From Gentiana macrophylla (Eukaryota; Streptophyta; Magnoliopsida; Gentianales; Gentianaceae), in NCBI GenBank assembly GCA_026214975.1, contig CM047806.1, positions 55,383,947 through 55,447,946 on the forward strand: a stretch of DNA of 64,000 bases, written 5' to 3'. This document shows positions 23,810 through 34,500 of this stretch, piece by piece. Positions within the stretch are counted from its first letter, which is position 1, and every line of letters begins with the position of its first letter. The notes beneath the pieces were generated by a model, which was given only the letters and a program-made list of their open reading frames with translations, searched no databases and was not told the DNA's origin. The position numbers and the translations under genes were made by a program.

Positions 23810-25941
23810 GTATTATTTTTATATGATTAAATATACGTTATATTATTATGTTTTGTTAACGAATTCTATATAAAATATATGAAATTATGGTATAAAATGT
23901 TAGTCTTTATAATTTAGAGTATTTAGTAATAATAATAATAAAAAGTTGTAATTTTGTACCGATTTTAGTAAATCGGAGTGTCGTGTCAGATTTACGTGGG
24001 TATTTGTGATGTTTTATTGCAGATTTATAACCCGAGACCCCGAGAATCGACATATTAAAGTTTAATCATATCTCTGGAATGATTTAGAGAGTGCCACGAG
24101 CTTAAATGGTCAATTGAATAGCTTAAGTGGATAAGTGGCCAACCAATCTGGATAAGCGGTAATAGAGAAATGTCTTCGACAAACGAATGGCTCATCAAAA
24201 CAACATTTTCAGAGAAAGTATTCTTCACGCAAGTTGTAGATTTTTCCGAGAGCTTTCCAATGCAATTTAAATTATGAAGATTGGAGGTCTACAACTTAAA
24301 CAGTGATCAAGTGGCTAATCGATTTGGATTAATAAAAATCCCGTAAAAGCTTTGGAGGAACACGAGGTTATCAAGAAGGCGTTATCGGAAAAGAGTCCTT
24401 CATGAAAGTTGTAGAGTTTTCGAGACCTTAATTTTGGCATTTCGTTTGCAATTTTTGAGGGCCCAAACTCGAGATATGAATTTTAGAAGTTTAATAATTA
24501 TATATATAAATAAATATCTCCACTGCACATGCTGATTGCAATCAGTAGTGGAAGCAATCATTAGTCCGGACCGAGCCGGCCTAATACCGGACCGGTCCGG
24601 CCTTGAGACCTTTGCCTATATAAGAAGATGCAGCAGCAACAGCTCGGAGGGTACCAAATATATATAAACCATATCATATATATATTCTCCTCTCTTCTCT
24701 TTTCTTTTTTAATTTTTAGTAGTAGTTGTAAATAAGGCCTTACGCCGTAATAATGTAGTTTTAGTATCGTTATAATGCTCGGGAAAATCTCGGAAGTCGA
24801 TTTTGCTAAAGAAGTTGTAATGTCCGGAAAATACGATTTCTGAATCAACTGCCGTATTCGGGTAACTTTTCTTAAGTATTTATGTTTGTTTTTATAATTT
24901 TCGTTGTTATAATGTTTTTAGGCTAAATATAATACTGGCCAAAACTATGTAATCGGTTTTATTTCGATCTTTTCGTTAAAGAAATGTTGTTAAGTTAAAA
25001 TGACTAAAATTGAGTTAATTGAATCTTTTTCTATTTTGATCGTATTCGTATTGACATATTTAACCGATCGAGGAATTCATAATCTAATTATGAATTTGAC
25101 GCCTCGTAGTCAGGATATGAAATAAAAGATAGAAAAACCGGAGGGTAAAATTGGCCGTGTGAACAACGTGATAACGGAATCCGATTTCTACCGGGGTAAA
25201 TTTGTTTTGGGAGAAATGAATTTTATTATAATTTGTACTCGAGATCGTAATAATGTTAAATCATCAGTTTAATTGAAACTTAAACCGGAAAGTTAAATCG
25301 TCTGGCTTTGACAACCGGAGCCTTTAAAATAAAATTGACCGCTTGTGAACGGAATGACTCTTTTTTATCTAAAGGTAGATTTGTACTCGGGACCTGTTCA
25401 GATTAATTCGTTTACCGTAACAGTTGTGGACCTTGGACTGATGCATTGGACATATGACAATTTCATACGCTCGTGTGAGGAGGAATTGTTTACCTTAGAG
25501 TGCACCGTTTCACTTACTCAATTGGACCTAAAATAAAAGGAGAGATCGAACACATTTCAATTAATCGAAAAGATCGTATAAACCAATTATATAAGTTTTT
25601 GGCAGTTCTAAAATATACATTTAATATATTGGTATCTATATATTTATATCTATATATATACTTTGCAATTTATGTACATCTATATATATTTATATATCTA
25701 TATATATTATATTAGAATAACTTTTAAATTACGTATTTATTTTATGTTGACTAGAATAGTAGTGATACGTGTTATAAAATTGTGATTTAGATCGAGTTAA
25801 TAATGACTCTTTGGTGTTTAACCACACGTAAAAGAAATTACCAAGTTCCTGTGGATACGATACTCGACTCACCATACTAGCACTCTGATTTGACCCGGTA
25901 CACTGCCGGTTAGGATCGTTTAACCCAGGAAACGTCTGTCA
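23810..25941 (+). repeat. Tat/Athila-type LTR (left edge approximate)
   Basis: A gene-free stretch of about 2.1 kb with a TATA box (CCTATATAAGAAG) near 24616. It ends with GTGGATACGATACTCGACTC, then CCCGGTACACTGCCGG, words common at the 3' end of plant Tat/Athila LTRs. A tRNA-Asp-type primer site follows at 25948. Internal sequence is lost after about 26020, so this is a truncated 5' end. The left edge is uncertain by about 100 bases. Confidence 0.6.
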
Positions 25942-25947
25942 GATTTC

Positions 25948-25965
25948 TGGCGCCGTTCTCAGGGA
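25948..25965 (+). other. Primer-binding site of the truncated Tat/Athila element
   Basis: TGGCGCCGTTCTCAGGGA is close to the TGGCGCCGTTGCCGGGGA primer site of this lineage. It lies six bases after the LTR end. Confidence 0.75.
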
Positions 25966-26039
25966 TAGGTTTAGGCGGTATCAACTTCCCCAAACTTTTC
26001 GCGGCTACCTGGAGGAAAAAATAACACACAATAACAACA

Positions 26040-26165
26040 ACATTTTATGAAGTGACATCAACACCCAAATTGCAAAAATAAAAACTTTGAAAATTGTAGT
26101 GACATCGATGTCACTGCATCAATTCTCTATCTGTAAATGCAGTGACATCAATATCACTGCATCAT
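26040..26165. repeat. Further TGCAGTGACATC repeats
   Basis: AAGTGACATCAACA, AGTGACATCGATGTCACTGC (palindromic) and GCAGTGACATCAATATCACTGC resume the 22.6-23.1 kb family on the far side of the LTR insertion. The LTR therefore split one array. Confidence 0.7.
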
Positions 26166-26383
26166 GATTTACGGTGTCGATACATGATGTGCCACTCGTT
26201 GTATCACAACGGTTGTGTCCGGATCATTACTCAAAAAATTTAATGAATCGTCATAAGGTGTTCTAATTGTAGTTATATCCATGTTGGAAATTTCTGTTTG
26301 TGGTAGAAAATTTAATTCTTCATTACCACAGGCCACATCATTATCACCCTCAGAGCTGAAAGAACAGAGCCGAAAATGACTCG

Positions 26384-27222
26384 TCATTCTTTGAAATCTT
26401 CAAAGAATGCATCTGGAATTTCAGAGGGAGGCAATGACACACATTTGAACTTGTGTTGTTTGTATTTATCCCTAACCGCAACCAATGAACTCGCTCGCTT
26501 TCGTAGTTGCAAATCATGTATGATTTGGGCAGTCTCCCTAAAATATTTAGCTTTATATCCAATATAATGTTGAAGTTCAATGCTCCATGGATGTAACATT
26601 GGTTGCAATGTAAGTCTTGAGATGAATACAACACATGCAGCAACTAATGAAGGAAAGAATTTCACACAGGTGTAATCCAAGAGTTTAACTCCCCAAGTAA
26701 TATCCCAAGAACTCAAAGCGCAAATCAGATTTTTCTTATCTACTTGACAAACTCTAGTGAATCTCCTTAAAAAAGTCTTGATTGTTGGATTGCCCATCTC
26801 AAACTTGAGGAAATTAAGTACATCACTTTCCATTTTTACCATCTCTGTTTTTGTATATGTATTATCACTGATGTAACAAAAATCCTCCACATGTGGAGGA
26901 TGAATCTCTTCATATTTTGAGGCAATGCGCATTGATGAAACACCCAAAAGTTGAAGCTTTTTTTTCTACTAATAGCATTCAATGACAAGAATCAATCAAT
27001 ATAGGAAACAGATCCGAAAGAAGCTTATACTCTTCAGAAACCTCAACTAACCAATCCACCAAAATCCCCCTCATGTTTGCAGTCACATCCTTTTGAACTT
27101 TCTCTATATAATCAGCCATTGGTCACCTCTTCGATTCCGTCTCCATTTTCCGAAGATACTCATAAGTCTCAGAGTCATACACTGCACACATCTGAGGATC
27201 CTCCTCTTGGTCTTCTCCGCTT
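26384..27222 (-). pseudogene. Cyclin-A3-like processed pseudogene
   Basis: Minus strand. It reads, without introns, from GEDQEEDPQMC (about 27222) through YIEKVQKDVTANMRG and LVDWLVEVSEEYKLLSD (cyclin N-box) to MRIASKYEEIHPPHVEDF, FLKFEMGNPTIKTFLRRF, LVAVRDKYKQHKFKC and the stop at 26384. This is most of an A3-type cyclin, whose normal role is to activate CDKs in S/G2. Defects: a stop after METESKR near 27110, a stop or deletion near 26995, a frameshift near 26955, and two compensating indels around 26690-26735, where the proper FEFLGYYLG sequence sits in another frame. Host A-type cyclin genes have several introns, so a cDNA origin is likely. It has no promoter of its own and is not expected to be functional. 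Confidence 0.85.
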
Positions 27223-27949
27223 AAACATGGAAGCTGAGATTACACATCTGCAGCGTCAAGCCTTCTCTCAGCTTGGATCCGATTTCCCCCTTCTCTCAGC
27301 ATACAATCCATCAATAATTACTGAAAATCGAAGATTGGCGAATTAATGAAACCAAAAATCGTAGAAGAAAACAGATTTGTGAGAAACATAGCATACACAT
27401 ATACACTCATATCAGATATTTACGTGCTGGCGGGAATTTGTCATCGGTGGCAATGGATACTGGGAGAAGGAGTTGCTGAAGAATCCAAAAGTAGTAGCCA
27501 CCACCGAAAGCTTTCTTCTGCGGCAATGGAACTCTAGGAAGAAAGATGAACGAAGACTAGTAAAAGACAAATGAGGGTAATTTTGTCTGGTTAATATTAT
27601 TTTGTTCTTATAACTAATGATCTTTTTTGAATATTAAGTGTCTAATTAAGTCCCAAAACACGTCTTTATAAACAAATAACATATGGACGGATCCCCATAC
27701 AATTTTTTACGCCAACTTCAAATCCGGAAACAACTTGCCCAACAAATCCCGAGTTGGGCCGAATAAGAACATAGTAGGATAGCACGAGAAGAGGACCCCT
27801 CTGTCGCCGTAAAGAAAACAAAGAACGGAAAAGCGCGAAACCGTTTGTATATTGGAAAAGAAATAGTGTTGGGCAGGTGTTCCGGGCAGGAAAACTCCAC
27901 CGTTCGGGCAACAACGTTCTGTCTTTCGAAAAAAAACCTCACTGCAATA
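27223..27949. other. Spacer between the captured cyclin and the SERK promoter
   Basis: It includes the right inverted repeat of the candidate element (27590-27653). The rest shows no gene; ORFs on both strands are short and unrecognised. Confidence 0.5.
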
Positions 27950-28520
27950 CACGCTCAAAAAGCTTTTACTCTCTCTCTCACACACTAGCTGTCTTCTGTA
28001 ACACACACCTACTCTCTCTATCTCTGTGCGCAGAAAGTGTTAAATCTCTGAGTAGAGAGAGAAAGATAGTCGTAAACAGCAGAAAAAGGCAGCCCACATC
28101 CAATCCAACATTGCAGAGCTGAAAGAGTTAGCACAGAGTAATGAAAAGGGTGAAAATTAGCTGCCAGTAAAGTACATAAGTGAAAACTTAATAACCCATT
28201 TTGGATAGGAAAGAAATTCTTTTAAATCTGAAGGTTTTTTTTTACTTTTTCCTTTTCTTTTTGTCTGGGTTATGATTTGGTGGAGTTAAAGAAAAGGGAT
28301 CAGGTTGCTTGAGGCTACTGAAAGGTGGTTTCTTGGGAAGTGGAAAAAAAAATGAAGTGTTGGAGTGTGTGGGAGTTATTCTTTAATGATGATTCTTAGG
28401 TGGGCTGTTCTTTTCTTTGGATCTGACGTTTATTTTATTGAGGTGGTACTTCTGGAAATGCTCACTTCTACATCTCCGCGTGTATGTGTTAATGATTAAG
28501 TTTTAGTGTTGAATTTCAAG
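27950..28520 (+). promoter_or_regulatory. SERK proximal promoter and 5' leader
   Basis: CT-rich runs (TTTACTCTCTCTCTCACACAC at 27965 on, ACTCTCTCTATCTCTG at 28011) and GAGAGAGAAAG are typical of plant core promoters and 5' leaders. No clear TATA box was found. The coding start at 28521 lies in TTTCAAGATGG, a good plant start context. Confidence 0.5.
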
Positions 28521-31500
28521 ATGGAAAGGGACGCATTGTTCTTTTTTGTGGTGTGGTTTATGATTTTGGCTCATCCTCTGAAGGTCACTTTTGCTAATAT
28601 GGAAGGTGAGTTCTCTTTCTTCTTTGTTCATTGCCTTTTTGGTGTTATTTTGCAGGATATTTATATGTATATTCCTGGTTTCTGGTTAAATTTTGTTGTT
28701 TTCTGGATAGTTTTTGTGTTTATACTTGGAATAGCATCTGGGACCCGCTTAAGTTTATCTGTGTAGCCTCAATTCTTGGTGTTGGCTTTTGATGTAGGTA
28801 TCTGTGCAGTCCAAGAAGTTCTGCTTATTCTTAGGGAATCTATTTTGCTTCGTTTAGGGTAGGATGACAATGGTATAGTGGTGGGTATGATTTCTAAGTT
28901 TGTTGGACATTTGATGCTATTGGCATTGTTGAAAATAATTTTTTTATTTGTATTTTATGGATTCCTGTTTTTTCTTGGTTACTTTGCGGTAGTGATTCTT
29001 GTGTAGTTTATGAAATGTCAACCGATTGGTTTGTGAAGACATGATCTTGCACTCAAGATAGTTATTATATGCAGCTTACTTGATTAATACACTTGTTGGT
29101 ATTTTGCAAGTTGGGTTTTTAAATAGTGAAATTTGAATTTTTAGGTGTCGTACTTGTATGTACCATGTAGCTGAACTGGGATTTGCTTCTCTTATATCTT
29201 CGCTTATTGCTTCATTGCAAATTGAGGAAATAAGCTTTCTTTAATTTCTTATATGTGAACAGGTGATGCTTTACATGCCCTACGGGTCAACTTAGAAGAC
29301 CCGAACAATGTATTACAAAGTTGGGACCCAACTCTTGTCAATCCATGCACATGGTTTCACGTTACTTGCAACAACGATAACAGTGTCATAAGAGTGTAAG
29401 CTTGTTTCTCAGTGAAATTTTCTCCACTTGCATCTGTTCATTATGTTTTAGCATATAAATCTTGCATGCAGTGATCTCGGGAATGCTGCCTTATCTGGTC
29501 AGTTGGTACCCCAGCTTGGTTCCCTGAAGAATTTGCAGTACTTGTAAGCTCTTTCTCTTACTTATCCCCTTCCTGTGTTTGTGTGTGTGCGTGTGTGTAA
29601 ATCATCTGTAATTTCATTCGTGGAAGATCTGAGATGCTTACAATGTATAATCTGCGTACCAACCGATATTGCATCCATGTACTAATGACCAAACTACAAA
29701 ATACTTCAATTGAATCTAATAGAAGCTAGAAAACACCGTTCGATGGACGTGACTCTTTACTGTCAGCAACTAGTTAGTTCTGATTCTCTTTACTTTCCTC
29801 CAGGTTTCTGCAAATCTCCTCATAGTATTCAAGATTTGTAGTACATGTTATGTTTATCTTCCTGCAAAATAAAAAGAAAGTGTACGGTAGACATATTTTA
29901 TGCATCAATTCTGTAAACTTTGAACATGGGTTGAAATGGAGGTGTAGAAACGGTGTATATGCATGCACTTCTATATTTGAGAGATGGTGAAAACAAGTAA
30001 TATTTTGATCTCTATCATTCTTGTTCTTCGCCATTCTTTCAGTCCATGATGTTATGCTAAATTTTATTTCACTTCATGAAGGTTGATTGATGTCATTTAC
30101 TTGGCACTTAAGCTTATGATCAGGACATTATTTTCATTGTTTAAGAGTTTGCTTTCAAAACAATTCTTCCTTTATTCATTTTGCATGTTTCAGTTCCTCC
30201 TGTATCTTTGAATATGCTAGTCATTCAACAATAATCTGGAAAAAGTATGTGAAAGTCTAACGATTTTTTTTTCATGAAAAGTGGAGCTTTTTTTGGTTCA
30301 AAAGAACATATGTAAGGAAGGTTATAGGCATCGTCAAGGTCAATTTTGACATTAAATTTCTGAAGGGTCCCCCTCCCCTTTATTTATATTCTACTATTTT
30401 TTATCTATAAGATTTTATATTAAAGTAGGTATACTTACCCTGAAAGGATGACCACAAGTGTGTAGTGTTTTTCAATAAAAGATACGGCAATCCATTGATG
30501 AATTTCTATCTGGACAGGGAACTCTATAGCAATAATATCAGTGGGGCAATCCCCAATGATCTTGGGAACCTGACTAATTTGGTGAGCTTGGACCTCTACT
30601 TGAACAGTTTCTCCGGTCCCATTCCTGATACACTCGGCAAGCTGTCAAAACTGCGGTTCCTGTGAGTAAATAGTTAATGAGTTCTTTCATTACTTCGTTT
30701 TTTCAATTGAAGCTAATATTTGTGATATAATCATCATCCATCAAAAGTTAGAGGACCTGCTTGTTGCATGATTAGGTTGTATTACTCGCGTTATGACACC
30801 ATTGTTCTGAAAGCTAGTGTAAATAGGCAAATACGCGGTTATTATTGCCTTTTTTTTTCATTATACCCCTTCCCCTTGCATATTGCTTACCATTCCAATA
30901 ATTATGAAGTTCAAAGATGGCTTATTGCACTGTAATTCCAGCCGCCTCAACAACAACAGCTTGACAGGATCCATCCCTTTGTCGTTGACCAATGTTTCAT
31001 CTCTACAAGTGTTGTAAGTACCGTGATTTGAATAGAATGTTATTTTGTAAATTATATCCTATTACTCTTGGGAAACGTTGCAATCCTGAATGACCCGAGT
31101 CCCTGAAAGCGTAACTTGACAATAATGCAGAGATCTATCCAACAATCGCTTATCTGGTGTTGTCCCTGATAATGGTTCCTTTTCCCTGTTTACGCCCATC
31201 AGGTATGATGGTTCTATACTGTAAAACAAATGTTTACAATAAATGCTTCCTAGTGGTACTGATATGACTTTGTTAATGCGTGACAGTTTTGCTAATAATC
31301 TGGATCTTTGTGGCCCTGTTACTGGACACCCTTGCCCTGGATCTCCTCCGTTTTCTCCTCCCCCTCCCTTTGTTCCACCACCCCCATTTTCTTCTCCAGG
31401 TAATATTTATTGATCTCGGAAAAGACCATAAATGCCTGCCTTATGTTGTTTAAGGTGCAGCAGTGGTTTGCCTGGATCTAATATTCTTAGAGTATTTTAA

Positions 31501-34500
31501 GATCTTAGTCTGTATTTCTTAAACGTGATAACTTATTCGTGTTTCTATGTGTGTGTTGCTATGGAAGTCGATAAATTGTTTCCCTACTTTCTCTGTTGGC
31601 CCTGGAATTTTTTCTTTGGTGTCACATCTTATGGTTAACTGTGAAATTTTAGGTGGTAACAGCGCAACCGGAGCTATTGCTGGCGGTGTGGCAGCGGGTG
31701 CGGCTCTGCTTTTTGCTGCCCCTGCTATTTTATTTGCTTGGTGGCGCCGGAGAAAGCCAATGGAGTATTTCTTTGATGTACCAGGTTAGACATTTTTGGA
31801 TCAACCAGAGAAATTGAATAACTGAGCAAAATCTAACCATTACTTTTTTCAATGCTTTATCTTTGCAGCTGAAGAGGATCCCGAAGTACATTTGGGGCAG
31901 CTCAAAAGATTCTCTCTAAGAGAATTGCAGGTTGCTACAGATAGTTTTAGCAACAAAAACATTTTAGGTAGGGGTGGGTTTGGAAAAGTATACAAAGGAC
32001 GCCTTGCTGATGGTTCACTGGTGGCTGTGAAACGACTTAAAGAAGAGCGTACTCCAGGTGGCGAGCTGCAGTTCCAAACGGAAGTTGAGATGATCAGCAT
32101 GGCGGTGCATAGGAATCTCCTTAAACTGCGCGGCTTTTGTATGACGCCAACTGAGCGTTTACTTGTTTACCCCTACATGGCTAATGGAAGTGTTGCCTCA
32201 TGTTTAAGAGGTGACTGCTTTATTTTACGAGTTTACTCTCCTTTTTGAAACCTGTAAACCCTTTCGAGGGTCCCGCTGTTATATATCAAGAATTAAGAGA
32301 TTGTTTGATTCTCTCTGTCTATTAATATTATCCACAACACGCAACAGCATGTAAAAACTTGTATTCTTAGTCCACTGAAAAGGTTTGATTACTTTATGTA
32401 GAGAGACCGCCAAATGAGCCACCGCTAGATTGGCCAACCAGGAAGCGCATAGCACTTGGTTCTGCAAGAGGACTATCGTATCTGCACGACCATTGTGATC
32501 CGAAAATTATTCATCGTGATGTGAAAGCCGCAAATATTTTGCTAGATGAAGAGTTTGAAGCTGTTGTTGGAGATTTTGGCTTGGCTAAGCTTATGGATTA
32601 CAAGGATACCCATGTTACAACTGCTGTACGTGGTACTATTGGGCACATAGCTCCTGAGTACTTGTCCACAGGGAAGTCGTCAGAAAAAACCGATGTCTTC
32701 GGATATGGAATCATGCTTCTGGAGTTAATCACCGGACAAAGGGCGTTTGATCTTGCTCGACTGGCGAATGATGATGATGTCATGCTTTTGGATTGGGTAT
32801 GTCTTTTGCTATGAATTATTGCATCACATTTTCAAAGTCACTTTATTCAGGATACCCTGTAGTAACATCTTCATCCCTATCTTTACAATATTTAAATATT
32901 CATATCCTTATTCCTACACACTAAATATTAGTTCTTCAACTACAAGTCTACAACTAAGTCTACATCATCTTCATCCATATCCCACTATATTTCATACTTT
33001 AAATATGTTAAGAGATTGCTACAGTGAGCCCCCTAAATATAGGGACTTGCTGCACATTTTTTATGGATGTAGATGCTGCTGGAGTCAATATTTTTGGGCT
33101 ATACGTAATTTTTGTGTCTGTTTTAGAGATAAGAAACCATTTAGAAACCCTACTATGAAAGATTTTGTACTCTGTGTAGAAATGAGCAAGAACGGAGAGA
33201 AAATGATGAACTCTTATTCAAGAACCTTATCAAGTTACATGATGTTCCTTGGTTTATAATGAAAGGACCTCTAATGCCTAGAAAAGCCAAGTTGCAGAAT
33301 TGCAACGGCTATGAACAGTAAAAGCAAGGCCACTAAGATCCTGAAATAAAGTAGCCTAATTACAATTTACAAGGGATTAGAACTAATCTAGATCGATTAA
33401 ACACCAGAAAAACAACATAATTCAACTCCCTCCTCAAGGTTGGTTGTATTTATATCTATGCAGCCAAGCTTGTAGTGAAGGTGTTGAAAAACTTGATTGC
33501 TCACAACCTTAGGATGTCTGCCACTTGATCCTTTGAGGGAACATGCGTAAAGCATGATGTCCCCATTGTCAATCTTTCCTTTTATGAAGTGTCTGTCCAC
33601 CTCAACATGTTTAGTCTTATCATGTTGAGTAGGGTTTTCAGCAACGCATAGAGCAGAAATTTTGTCACACAGAAGTTGAACATGAGTAGAGATAGGAAAA
33701 CCAAGCTCAGCCATCAACTTTCTAATCCAAAGGCCTTCACAAATCCCTGGTGCTAGAGCTCTCAATTCAGACTCAGCACTACTTCTAGAAACCACATGTT
33801 GTTTCTTGCTCCTCTAAGTGACCAAGTTTCCTCAAATGTATGTGTAGTACCCAGAAATAGATCTTCTTTATGTGATTGCACAAGCATAGTCAACATCATT
33901 ATAAATCCTTGAACTATTCTTCTTGAATAGAAAACCTTGACCAGAGTTCTTCTTTAGGAACCTGACGAGCCTATTAGCCTGCATGTGCCTCTCAGTGGAT
34001 CTATGCATGAAACTGACTGACCCACAACAAAACACATATTGGGCCTGGTATGAGAAAGATATATAAGTTTGCCTACCAACCTTTGATATCTTCCTTTGTC
34101 CACAAGGGGACGACCACTCTCTTTGCCAAGTTTGAGACCTGGTTCAACAGGGGTGTCTGCTGGTTTACATCCCAGCATCCCTGTTTCTTTTAGAAGATCA
34201 ATAGTATTTCCTTTGGGACAGGGAAATGCCATCTTTATTTCTAGCAATTTCCATTCCTAGGAAATATTTGAGATCTCCCAAATCTTTTATCTCGAACACT
34301 TTGGACATGGATGCCTTTATTTCTTTGATCTCCCTTTGATCATTCCCTGTTAGTATTATCATCTGCATAAACAACTAGGATGGTCAAATTCCCAGGAATA
34401 GTAGATTTAGGGGCCGTTTGTTAAAACTGAACTCTGAAATCTGAAGTATGAAATCTGAAATCTAAAATCTGAATACATTAAGTAACCGAATGATTTAAGT

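Larger units (their letters stand above)
21942..27653. mobile_element. Candidate gene-capturing element bounded by inverted repeats
   Basis: GGACTTAATTAGACA at 21942-21956 recurs exactly inverted at 27639-27653. The similarity goes on inward in patches (TTATAA-AC, then ACCCAAATACCCTTAATGA against ACAAAATTACCCTCATTTG), so the ends look like about 80-base degenerate terminal inverted repeats. Between them are TGCAGTGACATC minisatellites on both sides of an inserted Tat/Athila LTR, and an intronless cyclin-A3 copy. No transposase is present. No convincing target duplication was found, so the unit is a hypothesis. A MULE-type carrier of a host cDNA fragment is the best guess. Confidence 0.45.

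Noticed and set aside
28506..28766. 86-codon ORF covering SERK exon 1
   Set aside because: It reads through the exon 1 donor (GTGAG at 28606) into the intron; the true exon is 28521-28605.
32747..33259. 170-codon ORF after SERK exon 10
   Set aside because: Intron sequence out of the kinase frame; no family recognised.
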